This document shows positions 41,585 to 50,567 of a stretch of DNA of 64,000 nucleotides, piece after piece. Source of the DNA: Ornithinimicrobium ciconiae. Lineage in GTDB: Bacteria > Actinomycetota > Actinomycetes > Actinomycetales > Dermatophilaceae. The stretch spans positions 4,028,908-4,092,907 of the forward strand of contig NZ_CP041616.1 in assembly GCF_007197575.1 (NCBI RefSeq), written 5' to 3'. The position numbers and the translations under genes were made by a program. The notes below the pieces were generated by a model that was given only the letters and a program-made list of their open reading frames with translations, was not told the origin of the DNA and searched no databases. Positions within the stretch are counted from its first letter, which is position 1; each line of letters begins with the position of its first letter.

Positions 41585-43795
41585 GTGAGCATGACGCGCC
41601 GCGCTGCGGCCGAGCACCCCCAGAGGGTCCCACTCCCCGTCCGGGGGGCCGAACCCCGACCCGTGCGCGCACCAGAGGTCACCGGAGTCGCGGTCCGTGA
41701 CGGGGTCAAGATTCCGTATGCCGTGCACGGCACCGGCGCCACCACGGTGCTCCTCCTGCCGACGTGGTCCCTGGTGCCCTCCCGGTGGTGGAAGGCCCAG
41801 GTCCCCTCTCTGGCACGGCACCTGCGCGTGGTGACCTTCGACGGTCGCGGCAGTGGTGCGGCGGACCGACCCACCGGCGCCCCGGCATACAGCAATGAGC
41901 AGTATGCCGAGGACGCGGCGGCCGTCCTGGAGGCCACCGGGACGGCGGCGGCCGTGGTCGTCGGCTACTCCTGCGGGGCCACCTGGGCGGTGCACCTGGC
42001 CGCGACCCACCCCGAACTGGTGCAGGGGGTCGTGGCCATCGGGCCTTCCTGTGGTCTGGCCGTGGCGAGCCCGGCCCGTGAGCAATTCCGTTGGGACACA
42101 CCGCTGGACACGACGCAGGGGTGGGCCAAGTACAACCGGGACTACTGGCTGGGCGGCGGCTATGACGACTTTGTCGACTTCTTCGCCCACCAGATGTTCA
42201 GCGAGCCACACTCCACCAAGCAGATTGAGGACCTCGTCCGGTGGGGCCACCAGATCAGCCCGCAGACCCTGGCCGACACGACGGCTGGCCGGCTCGGTCT
42301 GGGCGGGGCCACGAACGTCCCGCTGGAGCCGCTGTGCGCGCAGGTCCGGTGCCCCGTCCTGGTGGTCCATGGCGTGCAGGACGGTGTGCGCCCCCCGGCC
42401 GTGGGAGTGCGCCTGGCGGAACTGACCGGTGGGGACCTCGTGCTGGTGGAGGGCGGCGGGCACGGCCTCCCCGCGCGGGACCCGGTCCGGATTAACCACC
42501 TGATCAGGGAGTTTGCGACGAGGGTCACGGCGGGCACCACCACACCAGCGACCACTGCCCACCACCGCACGTGGGTGCGCGCCCAGCACCGTCCCCGGAA
42601 GGCCCTGTACCTCTCCTCCCCTATCGGACTGGGCCATGCCCGCCGCGACCTGGCTATCGCTGGTGAACTGCGCCGGCACCACCCCGACCTGCAGATCGAC
42701 TGGCTCACCCAGCACCCGGTCACCCGCGTGCTCGCTGACGCCGGGGAGCGCGTGCACCCGGCCTCCGCGTGGTTGGCCAACGAGTCCGCTCACATCGAGG
42801 ACGAGTGCGCCGATCACGACCTGAACGCCTTCAATGCCATCCGCCGGATGGACGAGATCATGGTCAACAACTTCATGGTGTTCGCCGACGTCGTCCAGGA
42901 GGGTTGCTATGACCTGGTGATCGGCGACGAGGCGTGGGAGGTCGACTACTTCCTGCACGAGAACCCGGAGCTCAAACGGTTCTCCTACGCCTGGCTGACC
43001 GACTTCGTGGGGTGGGTTCCGATGGCGGACAGTGGCGCATATGAAGCCGCGCTCACGGCCGATTACAACGCCGAGATGATCGAGCAGCGGGCGCGCTATC
43101 ACCGGGTGCGGGACCGCTCAATCTTCGTCGGGAACCCCGAGGACGTGGTGGACCTGCCCTTCGGACCCGGGCTCCCCGGCATACGAGAGTGGACGCAGGA
43201 CAACTTTGACTTCGCTGGCTATGCCACCGGGTTCGTGCCTCCGACTGACGCCGAGCGTGCCGCCCTGCGGCGCGAGTTGGGTCTGGGCGTCGATGACCTG
43301 CTCTGCGTGGTGACCGTGGGTGGGTCCGGCGTCGGCGGTGCCCTGCTGCGGCGCGTGCTGGACGCGGTGCCGGCGGCCCGTCGGCTGGTCCCCGGCCTGC
43401 GCTTCCTCGTGGTCACCGGGCCCCGGATCGACCCGGCGAGCCTGCCGCGGCGCCGGGGCGTCACCTACCGCGGCTACGTCCCCGACCTCTACCGACACCT
43501 GGGCGCGTGCGACCTGGCCGTCGTCCAGGGTGGGCTGACGACCTGCATGGAGCTGGCCGCCGCCGATCGGCCCTTCCTCTACGTGCCGCTGCAGCACCAC
43601 TTCGAGCAAAACGTCCACGTGCGGCACCGGCTCGAGCGCTACGGCGCAGGCACCTGCGTGCCGTATGCCGACGCGTCCGACCCCGATGTCCTCGCCATGG
43701 CGATGGCCAAGGAACTGCAGCGGGAGACGCACGGGCTGGCCGTCGAGACCGACGGGGCACAGCGCGCCGCGACACTGCTGGCGGAGCTGCTCTAG
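41585..43795 (+). CDS. Fusion of alpha/beta hydrolase and GT-B glycosyltransferase
   Basis: One 736-residue frame. Residues 20-310 form an alpha/beta hydrolase: VLLLPTWSLVPSRWWKAQVP, nucleophile Ser129 in VVVGYSCGATW, a late Asp in VVHGVQDGVRPP and His in VEGGGHGLP. From about 336 a glycosyltransferase begins with KALYLSSPIGLGHARRDLAI; its C-terminal donor part has VTVGGSGVGGALL, YRGYVPDLYRHLGACDLAVV and the UGT-like GGLTTCMELAAADRPFLYVP. Both domains look complete. It may glycosylate and deacylate (or thioesterify) the same molecule. GTG at 41585 is used; an ATG two codons on is possible. Confidence 0.85.
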   Translation: MSMTRRAAAEHPQRVPLPVRGAEPRPVRAPEVTGVAVRDGVKIPYAVHGTGATTVLLLPTWSLVPSRWWKAQVPSLARHLRVVTFDGRGSGAADRPTGAPAYSNEQYAEDAAAVLEATGTAAAVVVGYSCGATWAVHLAATHPELVQGVVAIGPSCGLAVASPAREQFRWDTPLDTTQGWAKYNRDYWLGGGYDDFVDFFAHQMFSEPHSTKQIEDLVRWGHQISPQTLADTTAGRLGLGGATNVPLEPLCAQVRCPVLVVHGVQDGVRPPAVGVRLAELTGGDLVLVEGGGHGLPARDPVRINHLIREFATRVTAGTTTPATTAHHRTWVRAQHRPRKALYLSSPIGLGHARRDLAIAGELRRHHPDLQIDWLTQHPVTRVLADAGERVHPASAWLANESAHIEDECADHDLNAFNAIRRMDEIMVNNFMVFADVVQEGCYDLVIGDEAWEVDYFLHENPELKRFSYAWLTDFVGWVPMADSGAYEAALTADYNAEMIEQRARYHRVRDRSIFVGNPEDVVDLPFGPGLPGIREWTQDNFDFAGYATGFVPPTDAERAALRRELGLGVDDLLCVVTVGGSGVGGALLRRVLDAVPAARRLVPGLRFLVVTGPRIDPASLPRRRGVTYRGYVPDLYRHLGACDLAVVQGGLTTCMELAAADRPFLYVPLQHHFEQNVHVRHRLERYGAGTCVPYADASDPDVLAMAMAKELQRETHGLAVETDGAQRAATLLAELL

Positions 43796-43867
43796 TGCGG
43801 GTGATCGAGCCGACGGCACGAAGTGGCGTCGCGAGGGCTGTGCCCCAGTTAGGAGCGTTCCCGCATA

Positions 43868-43992
43868 TGAGCCGCTCCTGGTGATGTCACATGGCGCGGC
43901 CCGCATCGACCCGGCCGTCGTCACCGAGGCTGCGGGCGCCACCGAGGTGAGCGTGGCCAAGTCGCCGGACGTGCGCGCCGCGACCGGGCAGG
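43868..43992 (+). pseudogene. Fragment of a ybaK-like gene
   Basis: 125 bases match the middle of the intact ybaK gene (48542-48666) with about 15 differences by eye, and still translate as EPLLVMSHGAARIDPAVVTE with the KSPDVRAATGQ motif. No start or end is present. It lies in a 329-base gap between the fusion gene and the next GNAT gene that contains nothing else I recognise. The level of difference points to an old event or to import from a relative. Confidence 0.85.
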
Positions 43993-44124
43993 TGGCCGAC
44001 CCTGTCCAGCGGGGCATCGTTGTGGAGCGGAGGTCAGGGGTCCTGAGTGCGTGCGTCACCATGGTTGACCGACGCGCGCTGACTATAGAGTTGCCACGGA
44101 TCCCGCCGGTCGACGAGGAGTCGC

Positions 44125-44751
44125 ATGTCACGCCGCTTTGCACCTCGCGCGCTGCGCGGCGCGCGGCGGGTGTGCCAGGTCCTCGACCTCTACACCTTCC
44201 CTGTGCAAGGGGCATGGTCACCGGCTGATCCCGCACGGTCGCTGGAGGACGCTACTGCGCCGGTGCTCAGCCAGATGAGGGAGGCATACCCCGACGATCT
44301 CGACGCACGGAAATACGACATCCTCGTCGATCGACTGGCCGACCCCGGCGACCGGACGCTCGTCATCCGGGACGAGGATGGTGAGCCCTGCGGATATTGC
44401 CACATCACGCTCGCGGACACCACGGACGAACGGATCAGATATGCCGTCCGGCTCCAACTGCACCAGGCCTACCTGTGGGACGACCGAGTCTTCGCCGCCC
44501 ACCGTCGGCGAGGGCTGCACGCCTACTCCATCGCACGGCGGTTGGAACTCATCGCCGAGGCGGGCCGGACGGAAGCACTGACCATCATCTCCCGGTCCAA
44601 CTTGGGTTCCCGGACGTCATACGCAGCGTTCGGGGCCGTGCGCCAGCGCGCCCTGTACTACCTGCCCCTGTGCCATCGGACCGTCGCCGTGCCGTCGGAC
44701 CGGCGCCATCCCGGCAGCGCGTCTGGCGCCCACGCGATGGACCGTGATTGA
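44125..44751 (+). CDS. GNAT-like acetyltransferase (envelope cluster)
   Basis: A 208-residue protein. RRGLHAYSIARRLELIAEAG and the following ALTIISRSNLGSRTSYAAFG fit motifs A and B of GNAT enzymes, preceded by a strand pair with GYCHITLADTTDERIRY. The N-terminus (RRFAPRALRGARR) is basic. It overlaps the CelD-like gene (TGATG), so both proteins are made together, perhaps acylating a surface glycan. GAGG before the ATG is a weak ribosome site. Confidence 0.7.
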   Translation: MSRRFAPRALRGARRVCQVLDLYTFPVQGAWSPADPARSLEDATAPVLSQMREAYPDDLDARKYDILVDRLADPGDRTLVIRDEDGEPCGYCHITLADTTDERIRYAVRLQLHQAYLWDDRVFAAHRRRGLHAYSIARRLELIAEAGRTEALTIISRSNLGSRTSYAAFGAVRQRALYYLPLCHRTVAVPSDRRHPGSASGAHAMDRD

Positions 44752-45854
44752 TGGACGTCGCCGTCGTCACCACCTCAGAGGGGCTAGCTGACCTCAGGGC
44801 CGAGTGGGAGCAGCTGGAGTCGCATGCGTCCACCCCTTACTACGTCACCCACCGCTTCGTCACCGCGTGGTGGAAGAGTTTCGGTCAGCTTCCCGACTAC
44901 CGGTTGCACGTCGTCACCATCCGGCAGGACGGTCGGCTCGTCGGGATCGGCCCGTTCGCGTTGCGGCCCGGGCGGCGTCACAGGAGGGCGGTCTCGGTCC
45001 TGGGTTGGGCGAGCCACGGCGACTACCTGTCGCTGCTATACAGCGGGGGTGACGCCAGCGCCAAGTCTAAGACCATTACCAGTCTGGTCATGGCCGAACT
45101 GACCAGGCTGATCGACGATGGGGAGGTCGCCTTGGTCGATCTCAGGGGGATCCCGTCGGAGTCGTCCTTCGCCTGGGACGTGCGCAAGTCGCAGCAATAT
45201 CACCGGCATCTGGCCTTTCATATCGAGAACCCCTACCTCGACCTGTCCCAGGGCTACACCGTCCCCTCCAACGCCCGCAAGTGCCGCAGCAAGCTGCACC
45301 GTGAGCGGGACGTGTCGCTCGCCGTCTTCCACGGTGACCAGCACGGCATCTACGCGCGGATCGCTGCGGTGCACGGGGCGGAGAAGGAGCACCTGATCGC
45401 ACAGGGGCGTGACGAGCGCCACTCGCTCTTCGAGAACCCGCAGCGCTTCAAGCACATACAGACGATCTTTCGAGACACTGACGATGCTCTGACCTTCGCC
45501 CTCGTCGAGGGAGGGGATCCGAGAAGCGGACGCGTGGTTGGATACTTCACGGTGTTCCGGCACGCAGGTCGGCTGCTGTCATGGAACAGTGCCTACCTTC
45601 CTGAGTACGAGGACTACCGCATCGGCACGGTGGTGCAGCTGGAGATCCTCGAGTACCTCGAGGAGCACGACCCTGGGCATGAACTCGGCCACGAGTTCGA
45701 CCTAGGTGCCGGCAAGTACCCTTGGAAGTTCGAGTGGACGCCGTCGCTGCGCGCGACCTATCGGGTGTTGATGAAGGCACCAGCGACGCCCTGGATGGCG
45801 TGGGCGGAAGCCACCGCGCGACGTGTGCGACGCCTCTACGACGCGACAGGATGA
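44751..45854 (+). CDS. CelD/BcsL-like (Acetyltransf_6) acyltransferase
   Basis: A 367-residue protein with the FemAB-related double GNAT plan: an N-terminal half with SHASTPYYVTHRFVTAWWKS-like helices and GDYLSLLYSG, a helix pair NARKCRSKLHRERD, and a C-terminal half with GRLLSWNSAYLPEYEDYRIG and LGHEFDLGAGKYPWKFEW. These match CelD/BcsL family proteins linked to exopolysaccharide synthesis. The ATG is in a TGATG overlap with the GNAT gene. It converges on the flippase gene across 221 bases that hold no gene. Confidence 0.8.
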   Translation: MDVAVVTTSEGLADLRAEWEQLESHASTPYYVTHRFVTAWWKSFGQLPDYRLHVVTIRQDGRLVGIGPFALRPGRRHRRAVSVLGWASHGDYLSLLYSGGDASAKSKTITSLVMAELTRLIDDGEVALVDLRGIPSESSFAWDVRKSQQYHRHLAFHIENPYLDLSQGYTVPSNARKCRSKLHRERDVSLAVFHGDQHGIYARIAAVHGAEKEHLIAQGRDERHSLFENPQRFKHIQTIFRDTDDALTFALVEGGDPRSGRVVGYFTVFRHAGRLLSWNSAYLPEYEDYRIGTVVQLEILEYLEEHDPGHELGHEFDLGAGKYPWKFEWTPSLRATYRVLMKAPATPWMAWAEATARRVRRLYDATG

Positions 45855-46075
45855 CGGTGCACCCAGACGGTCAGTGCTCTCCGCATGCGTGTCACCACGC
45901 ACGATGCGTGACCCGGCTGCGGACGCGGGTCGCCGTGCGGTAGAACGAACCGACGGCGGGCCAGCCCGAGCCGCGTCGGGCACCTGGGTGCCCCGCCTCG
46001 AGCAGGAACGCTATGGTCGACGTCATCCGACCAGAAGAACCTCACCGCTCTCGGCTGACCTCTGTCTGCCACAAC

Positions 46076-47359
46076 TCAGCGGGGGAGGGTCCCGTCCGGG
46101 GTCAGCTGCCGGACCACGAGCCGGACCTGCCACCACATGGTCCAGAGGACAACGGCGAGGAGAGCTTCTGCGACGAGTGTGGCAAACACCGCTCCCCTGA
46201 TTCCCCAAGGTGGCACGAGTGCGAGCAGAAGCACCACGTTCACGACTGCGACCACGAGCTGGGCGACTGTGCGACGCCCCTGGTAGCCGGCGCCGGTGAG
46301 GGTATCCGCAGGCAGTGCACGCACGGTGCGGAGCGGGATCAGCACGGCGAGTGATGCCAGCACCGGTGCGACGTTTGCGAACTCGTCGCCCAGGATGCGT
46401 GGAACGAGCGGAGCCAGAAACACCACCGCAGGCACGGCCAGGAGGGAGTAGCCAAGGCCGTATTTGAGGAGCCGGCGCAGCAGCGGCCTCAGCGCTGCCG
46501 AGCCGGCAGCTCCGTGCCGGAACATGCGGGGGAAAGCGGCCCCCAGGAGAGCACGGATGGGGGTGTAGGCAACTTCGAGGATTCGGTAGGCCGCGGCATA
46601 GACACCCGCCGCCACAGGCCCGTCGAGCCGGGCCAGAACGATCTTGTCGGCCTCGTTGTGCACGTTGTCGACCCCGAGGCCCGCAGCGAAGAGCAGGCCC
46701 TGGCGCCACTCTCGGAGGTATGGGGCCATCGACCAGCCCGGACGACCGACCGCCCGAATGGCGAGGACAAGGGCCAGGACCGACCACACCCCCGTGGCGA
46801 TGACCCCAGCGAGTGCCCAACGGGTCAGGGTGATCGACCACGGTCCGGCGAGGAGGATGAGGACGGCACCGAGCCGGGCAACTGGTAGACCGATCTGGAT
46901 GAGGGTCTTCAGGTGCATGCGTTCGCTGGCGACGAAGACGGCGCTGCACATCTCGACGATCCTTGCCAGAACCAGCTCGCCGGCCAGCAGCAGAGCGAGC
47001 GCGGCATATGGGGTCTCGGGAGGTAGCAACACGGGTGCCGTGGCGAGGACGAACGCTCCGACCACGAGTGAACCCAGGGCGCTGACCGTCAGGCCTGAGC
47101 CCAGCCAGGACCGCGCGGTCGAGAGATCCTGGGATGCGTGCCTGATCAGCAGGTGGGTGGAGCCAAAGGCGGCCAGCGGGCCGGTGATAGCGCACACGGC
47201 AGATATGGCAGCGAGAACCCCGTAGTCTGCGACGCCGAGGGTACGGGTCGCGAGCACGAAGTAGACGAGCAGGATCGGCGTCCGCGCGAAGAATCCCACG
47301 GCGAGAGCGGCCGTGTTGCGTGCCAGAGTTCCGGGAGGGGGCTCCGACGCTGGGTTCAC
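46076..47359 (-). CDS. Polysaccharide flippase (Wzx/MATE-like)
   Basis: Integral membrane protein of 427 residues with about 12 hydrophobic segments, starting TLARNTAALAVGFFARTPIL. The conserved middle contains DNVHNEADKIVLARLDGPVA and AAYRILEVAYTPIRALLGAAF, as in Wzx and related oligosaccharide flippases that move lipid-linked glycans across the membrane. It is divergent from the PIG-L gene and convergent with the acyltransferases. Codon use is somewhat less GC-rich than the surrounding housekeeping genes. Confidence 0.87.
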   Translation of the reverse strand: MNPASEPPPGTLARNTAALAVGFFARTPILLVYFVLATRTLGVADYGVLAAISAVCAITGPLAAFGSTHLLIRHASQDLSTARSWLGSGLTVSALGSLVVGAFVLATAPVLLPPETPYAALALLLAGELVLARIVEMCSAVFVASERMHLKTLIQIGLPVARLGAVLILLAGPWSITLTRWALAGVIATGVWSVLALVLAIRAVGRPGWSMAPYLREWRQGLLFAAGLGVDNVHNEADKIVLARLDGPVAAGVYAAAYRILEVAYTPIRALLGAAFPRMFRHGAAGSAALRPLLRRLLKYGLGYSLLAVPAVVFLAPLVPRILGDEFANVAPVLASLAVLIPLRTVRALPADTLTGAGYQGRRTVAQLVVAVVNVVLLLALVPPWGIRGAVFATLVAEALLAVVLWTMWWQVRLVVRQLTPDGTLPR

Positions 47360-47581
47360 GACAGGTCATCCCTTCCCTGCGCACGGATCGCGGTGCCACA
47401 CTGTTGGTCCCAGAGCACGGGCCTGGCCCCGTTGTCGGTGAGAGTAACAGCCTGGGGAAGCCAGATCCGGTGGTCGACGGGTCGCGACAAACCTGACTGG
47501 TATTCTGCGACGCTCGGCAGGCGGACGCCTCAGATGGCCTCGCCGCGCCCACACGTCGGACCACGCAGGAGCCGCCGGACT

Positions 47582-48328
47582 ATGACGCCACCAAGGAGTC
47601 GCCGCACTAGGGTGAGCACACCGCCGGCAGATGCCCCGCCAGATTCTGTCTCCCCGGACCTGGTTGCCATAGCACCCCACCAGGACGACGAGGTGCTCTC
47701 GATGGGTCCTGCGATCCTCGAGGCGGTGTCCGCTGGGATGGTGGTGACGGTGCTTCTCATCAGCCGAGGGGAAGCGTCGATCGTGCGCTCCAGGGACCTT
47801 CCCCGGAAGTTGGGTTTTGTTCCCTCGCCGCACCACTTCTCGGCCCTGCGGGACCGGGAGTTCGACGGTGCAGTGCGCGCGATGGGCGCCACACCGGTCA
47901 TCCCGCCCTACGAGGAGCGACTCGCCGACAGCTCGGCCACCCCGGAGGCGGTGGCCGCGCTGATCCGCGGCCACGTGGCGCGCGGGACTACAGCCTGGAC
48001 GATCAGCGCCTATGACGGCCACCCCGACCACCGTGCCTGCGGGCGTGCGGTGCAAGCTCTCATCGTCGACGGCTACCTGTCGCAGGCTGCCTACTTCATC
48101 TCGCCCGAGCGACTCGACCTCATCCCTGGGGACGTCGCGTTGGATCGGGTGGGCGCGGGCACGCCCATCACCCGGAAGCACCAGCATCCCTACCGTTCCC
48201 GTCGGCTAGCCAGGAACTGGTGGGGATCGGCGGGCGAAGTGTCGGGATGTCCTTCAACTACCAGTTGCGACGTGACCCGCTTGCCTACCGTCACAGCTGA
48301 CATCTCAGAAGGCTGGCAGGGTGCGTAG
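47582..48328 (+). CDS. PIG-L family deacetylase
   Basis: A 248-residue zinc hydrolase of the LmbE/PIG-L type, which removes acetyl from N-acetylglucosamine-like groups. The metal motif is PHQDDEVLSMG (usually PHPDDE), and the second part DGHPDHRACG is complete. The last 50 residues (from about HQHPYRSRR) match the family poorly and may come from a frame change. Starts at 47534 or at the GTG of VSTPPADAPP are alternatives. It probably acts on a glycan or glycolipid of this cluster. Confidence 0.8.
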   Translation: MTPPRSRRTRVSTPPADAPPDSVSPDLVAIAPHQDDEVLSMGPAILEAVSAGMVVTVLLISRGEASIVRSRDLPRKLGFVPSPHHFSALRDREFDGAVRAMGATPVIPPYEERLADSSATPEAVAALIRGHVARGTTAWTISAYDGHPDHRACGRAVQALIVDGYLSQAAYFISPERLDLIPGDVALDRVGAGTPITRKHQHPYRSRRLARNWWGSAGEVSGCPSTTSCDVTRLPTVTADISEGWQGA

Positions 48329-48377
48329 GAGTGACCCAGTGGCCACCTTCCCAGGCGCGTCCCGGCATACTCACGAC

Positions 48378-48842
48378 ATGCACCCCCGCAACGAAGAGGT
48401 CCGCGCCGCGCTGCTCGCGGCCGGGGTCGACTCACCGATCGTCGTGCTCGACGTCCACGCCCGCACCGCGGCCCTCGCCGCGGAGCAGTTGGGCTGCGAG
48501 GTCGCGGCGATCGCCAACAGCCTGGTGCTGCTGGCCGACGGTGAGCCGCTCCTGGTGATGTCAAGTGGCGCGGCCCGCATCGACCCGGCCGTGGTGGCCG
48601 AGGTGGCGGGTGCGAGCCAGGTGACCATGGCCAAGGCGCCGGACGTGCGGGCCGCGACCGGGCAGGCCATTGGTGGGGTGGCACCGACTGGCCACCCCAG
48701 CCGGCTGCGCGCCCTGGTCGACGAGGACCTACGAGTCCACGACACGATCTGGGCAGCTGGTGGCACGCCGGACACGGTGGTCGAGCTGACCTTCGACCAG
48801 TTGGTGTCGGTCACCGGTGGCACCGTGGTGCGGGTTCGCTGA
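48378..48842 (+). CDS. YbaK/EbsC family aminoacyl-tRNA deacylase-like protein
   Basis: A 154-residue protein of the YbaK/ProX editing-domain family, which removes wrong amino acids from tRNA. Family marks are QLGCEVAAIANSLVLLADGE, VMSSGAARIDPAVVAE with the catalytic-site KAPDVRAATGQAIGGVAPTG (Lys plus GGxxP loop) and the ending WAAGGTPDTVVELTFDQL. It is complete. A fragment of a relative is found 4.5 kb upstream, on the other side of the envelope genes. Confidence 0.92.
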   Translation: MHPRNEEVRAALLAAGVDSPIVVLDVHARTAALAAEQLGCEVAAIANSLVLLADGEPLLVMSSGAARIDPAVVAEVAGASQVTMAKAPDVRAATGQAIGGVAPTGHPSRLRALVDEDLRVHDTIWAAGGTPDTVVELTFDQLVSVTGGTVVRVR

Positions 48843-48853
48843 GCTGACCGGAG

Positions 48854-49456
48854 TCAGTCCACCACCAGGAGCAGAACGGTGAGCCCGAGCGTCACCACCA
48901 CCAGACCAAGCACGACCGTGGTCATGAAGGCCTTCGTGGCGTTGGCCAGGCTCCACGGCAGCATCCCCGGCCACCGCTGCGCGGCTTCCTGCGCTGGCAT
49001 CGTGCCGACCACGGACCTGCGCCGCCCGGCCCCGACGAGCGCCTTGACCGTCTCGGGCCGCCAGTAGTTCGTCACCGAGCGCCAGAGTGGACGGCCATCT
49101 CGGTCCAGCAGCGCCACATAGCCCTCGACGGTTCCCATCACGATGAGGTCCTTGACGTGGACCACCTCGTCGATGTGAGACCGCCGGACCACTGCGGTCC
49201 CCCGCCAGCTCCGGACCCGGACCTCGTCCTGGGTGATCTGGATGCTGCCCAGGCTCACGACCAGGAGGACAGCGGCGAAGCCGGTCGCGCACACGGCCGC
49301 GATCGCGAACGACAGCGCGAACGAGGCATCACGCACCAACGGCAGAACCAGCCCCGCGACGAAGAAGTAGCTGTAGACCTCGGCGATCGTGCGCCATACG
49401 CCCTTCCCCCGGGCAAACACGCGGGGAGCCTCGTGGAGCAGGCGGTCGTTGGGCAC
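48854..49456 (-). CDS. Hypothetical membrane protein with bacterial PH-like domain
   Basis: About 200 residues. Two membrane segments (about 28-75 of the protein), a beta-rich stretch resembling a bacterial PH domain (SIQITQDEVRVRSWRGTAVV, then VEGYVALLDRDGRPLWRSVT) and one C-terminal membrane helix (FMTTVVLGLVVVTLGLTVLL). Function unknown. GTG at 49456 is used because TATAGT lies exactly 6 bases before it, suggesting a leaderless message; an ATG at 49489 would put this box inside the gene. Confidence 0.7.
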   Translation of the reverse strand: MPNDRLLHEAPRVFARGKGVWRTIAEVYSYFFVAGLVLPLVRDASFALSFAIAAVCATGFAAVLLVVSLGSIQITQDEVRVRSWRGTAVVRRSHIDEVVHVKDLIVMGTVEGYVALLDRDGRPLWRSVTNYWRPETVKALVGAGRRRSVVGTMPAQEAAQRWPGMLPWSLANATKAFMTTVVLGLVVVTLGLTVLLLVVD

Positions 49457-49468
49457 CGCGTCACTATA
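49457..49468 (-). promoter_or_regulatory. -10 box TATAGT for a leaderless gene
   Basis: On the minus strand TATAGT (49468-49463) and six more bases precede GTG at 49456. Spacing and sequence match the promoter shape before recC and the LAL regulator. Confidence 0.5.
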
Positions 49469-49489
49469 GGTGGCTCGCGATCCGATCAC

Positions 49490-50506
49490 TCAGGTCCGAG
49501 CCTGATGCCAGGCGGCGGCGACCTCCTCGACGAGCAGCTTCGGCTCGGCGAGCACGGTCCCGCCCAGGGCGAACGCCTCGGTCTGCAGCCGCCGACGGCG
49601 GACGCCGATGGTGTCGTGCAGCCTGGTGAGCTCTGCGGGGTCGGTCACCAACGAGCCGTCCGCACGCAGCGTCTCCTCCCACACCGCCAGGTCGTGGTCG
49701 TCACCCAGGATGCTGCCGACCTCCATCAGCCGGTCACCAATGGCGCCGAGCAGGTCCTTCCACAGCGGTCGCAGCACCTCGAGCTGATAGCCGAGGTACT
49801 TCACGTCCTTGCGCCAGGCGTGCAGCCGCTCGACGCTCGGGTCCTGCTCGGCCTGGCGCAGCCTCCGCGCCGCCCGCTTCGCCACTCTGGTCACCCCGGG
49901 CTGCACGGCCGCCCACTCGTTCGCGATCGAGTCCGGTCCCTCCACCGGGAACCTCCGCACCCGGCACGCAAAACTGCCGAGCGCCGTCAGGGTATCGAGG
50001 TGCCGTCGTCGGTCCTGGTGTCCCGCTCGGGTGGCCGCCGCGGCGCGCGCTCGCAGGACAGTGACGACGCGGTCTGCTGCTGCACCGTCCATCTCGAACT
50101 CGGCCACGAACTCTGCGGCAACCTTCGCCAGCACCGCCGCGTCCCTGGTCGGCCCCCACAGGCGCGAGGTGTCGCGCAGGGCGGTGTTCTCCTGCCGATA
50201 GCGATAGTCGCCGAGCTCCCCGCGCACCAGGCGCAGGACAGCGCGGGTTCTCTTCATCGCCTTGCGTAGGTCGTGGACCGCCGTGTCCAGGTCGTCGCTG
50301 TCCCGGATCTGCGTCGCGTGGACGACCTGCTCAAGGATGACTCGTCGAACCCCCAGGGCCAGCGGCTCGTCGTTGTGGATCCGGAACTCGGGCGTGGTGG
50401 CCACTCCCTGGGACCACGGCGTCCGGGGTCGAGGTTGCGCGGGATGTCGCTCTGCCTGCTCGATGCGCTCCAGCCTATTGGCCTGCCGCCGAGCCGGATT
50501 CCTCAC
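49490..50506 (-). CDS. CHAD domain protein
   Basis: A 338-residue helical protein. The conserved CHAD histidines and basic residues are in DDLDTAVHDLRKAMKRTRAV and in PSVERLHAWRKDVKYLGYQL, with GDDHDLAVWEE later. CHAD domains bind polyphosphate. The first 34 residues are basic and Pro-rich and may not be translated; GTG at 50404 is an alternative start. It diverges from recC with 61 bases between. Confidence 0.88.
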   Translation of the reverse strand: MRNPARRQANRLERIEQAERHPAQPRPRTPWSQGVATTPEFRIHNDEPLALGVRRVILEQVVHATQIRDSDDLDTAVHDLRKAMKRTRAVLRLVRGELGDYRYRQENTALRDTSRLWGPTRDAAVLAKVAAEFVAEFEMDGAAADRVVTVLRARAAAATRAGHQDRRRHLDTLTALGSFACRVRRFPVEGPDSIANEWAAVQPGVTRVAKRAARRLRQAEQDPSVERLHAWRKDVKYLGYQLEVLRPLWKDLLGAIGDRLMEVGSILGDDHDLAVWEETLRADGSLVTDPAELTRLHDTIGVRRRRLQTEAFALGGTVLAEPKLLVEEVAAAWHQART

Positions 50507-50555
50507 GAAGCCAGGGCCGCGGCGACCGCAACAGGGTGATGTCGGTCCCGCCGAC

Positions 50556-50567
50556 TAGGGTCGCAGC
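50556..50567 (+). promoter_or_regulatory. -10 box TAGGGT before recC (leaderless)
   Basis: TAGGGT (50556-50561) is followed by six bases and the GTG of recC at 50568. No ribosome site is present, in line with a leaderless message for the recCBD operon. Confidence 0.5.

Noticed and set aside
40352..43102. Long open frame (over 900 codons) on the minus strand opposite the methyltransferase and fusion genes
   Set aside because: High-GC codon bias leaves the complementary frame free of stops; the plus-strand proteins have clear motifs and ribosome sites, the minus-strand translation has none.
46076..48328. Envelope cluster considered as a prophage or integrative element
   Set aside because: No integrase, phage structural genes, tRNA or attachment-type direct repeats beyond the ybaK fragment were seen.
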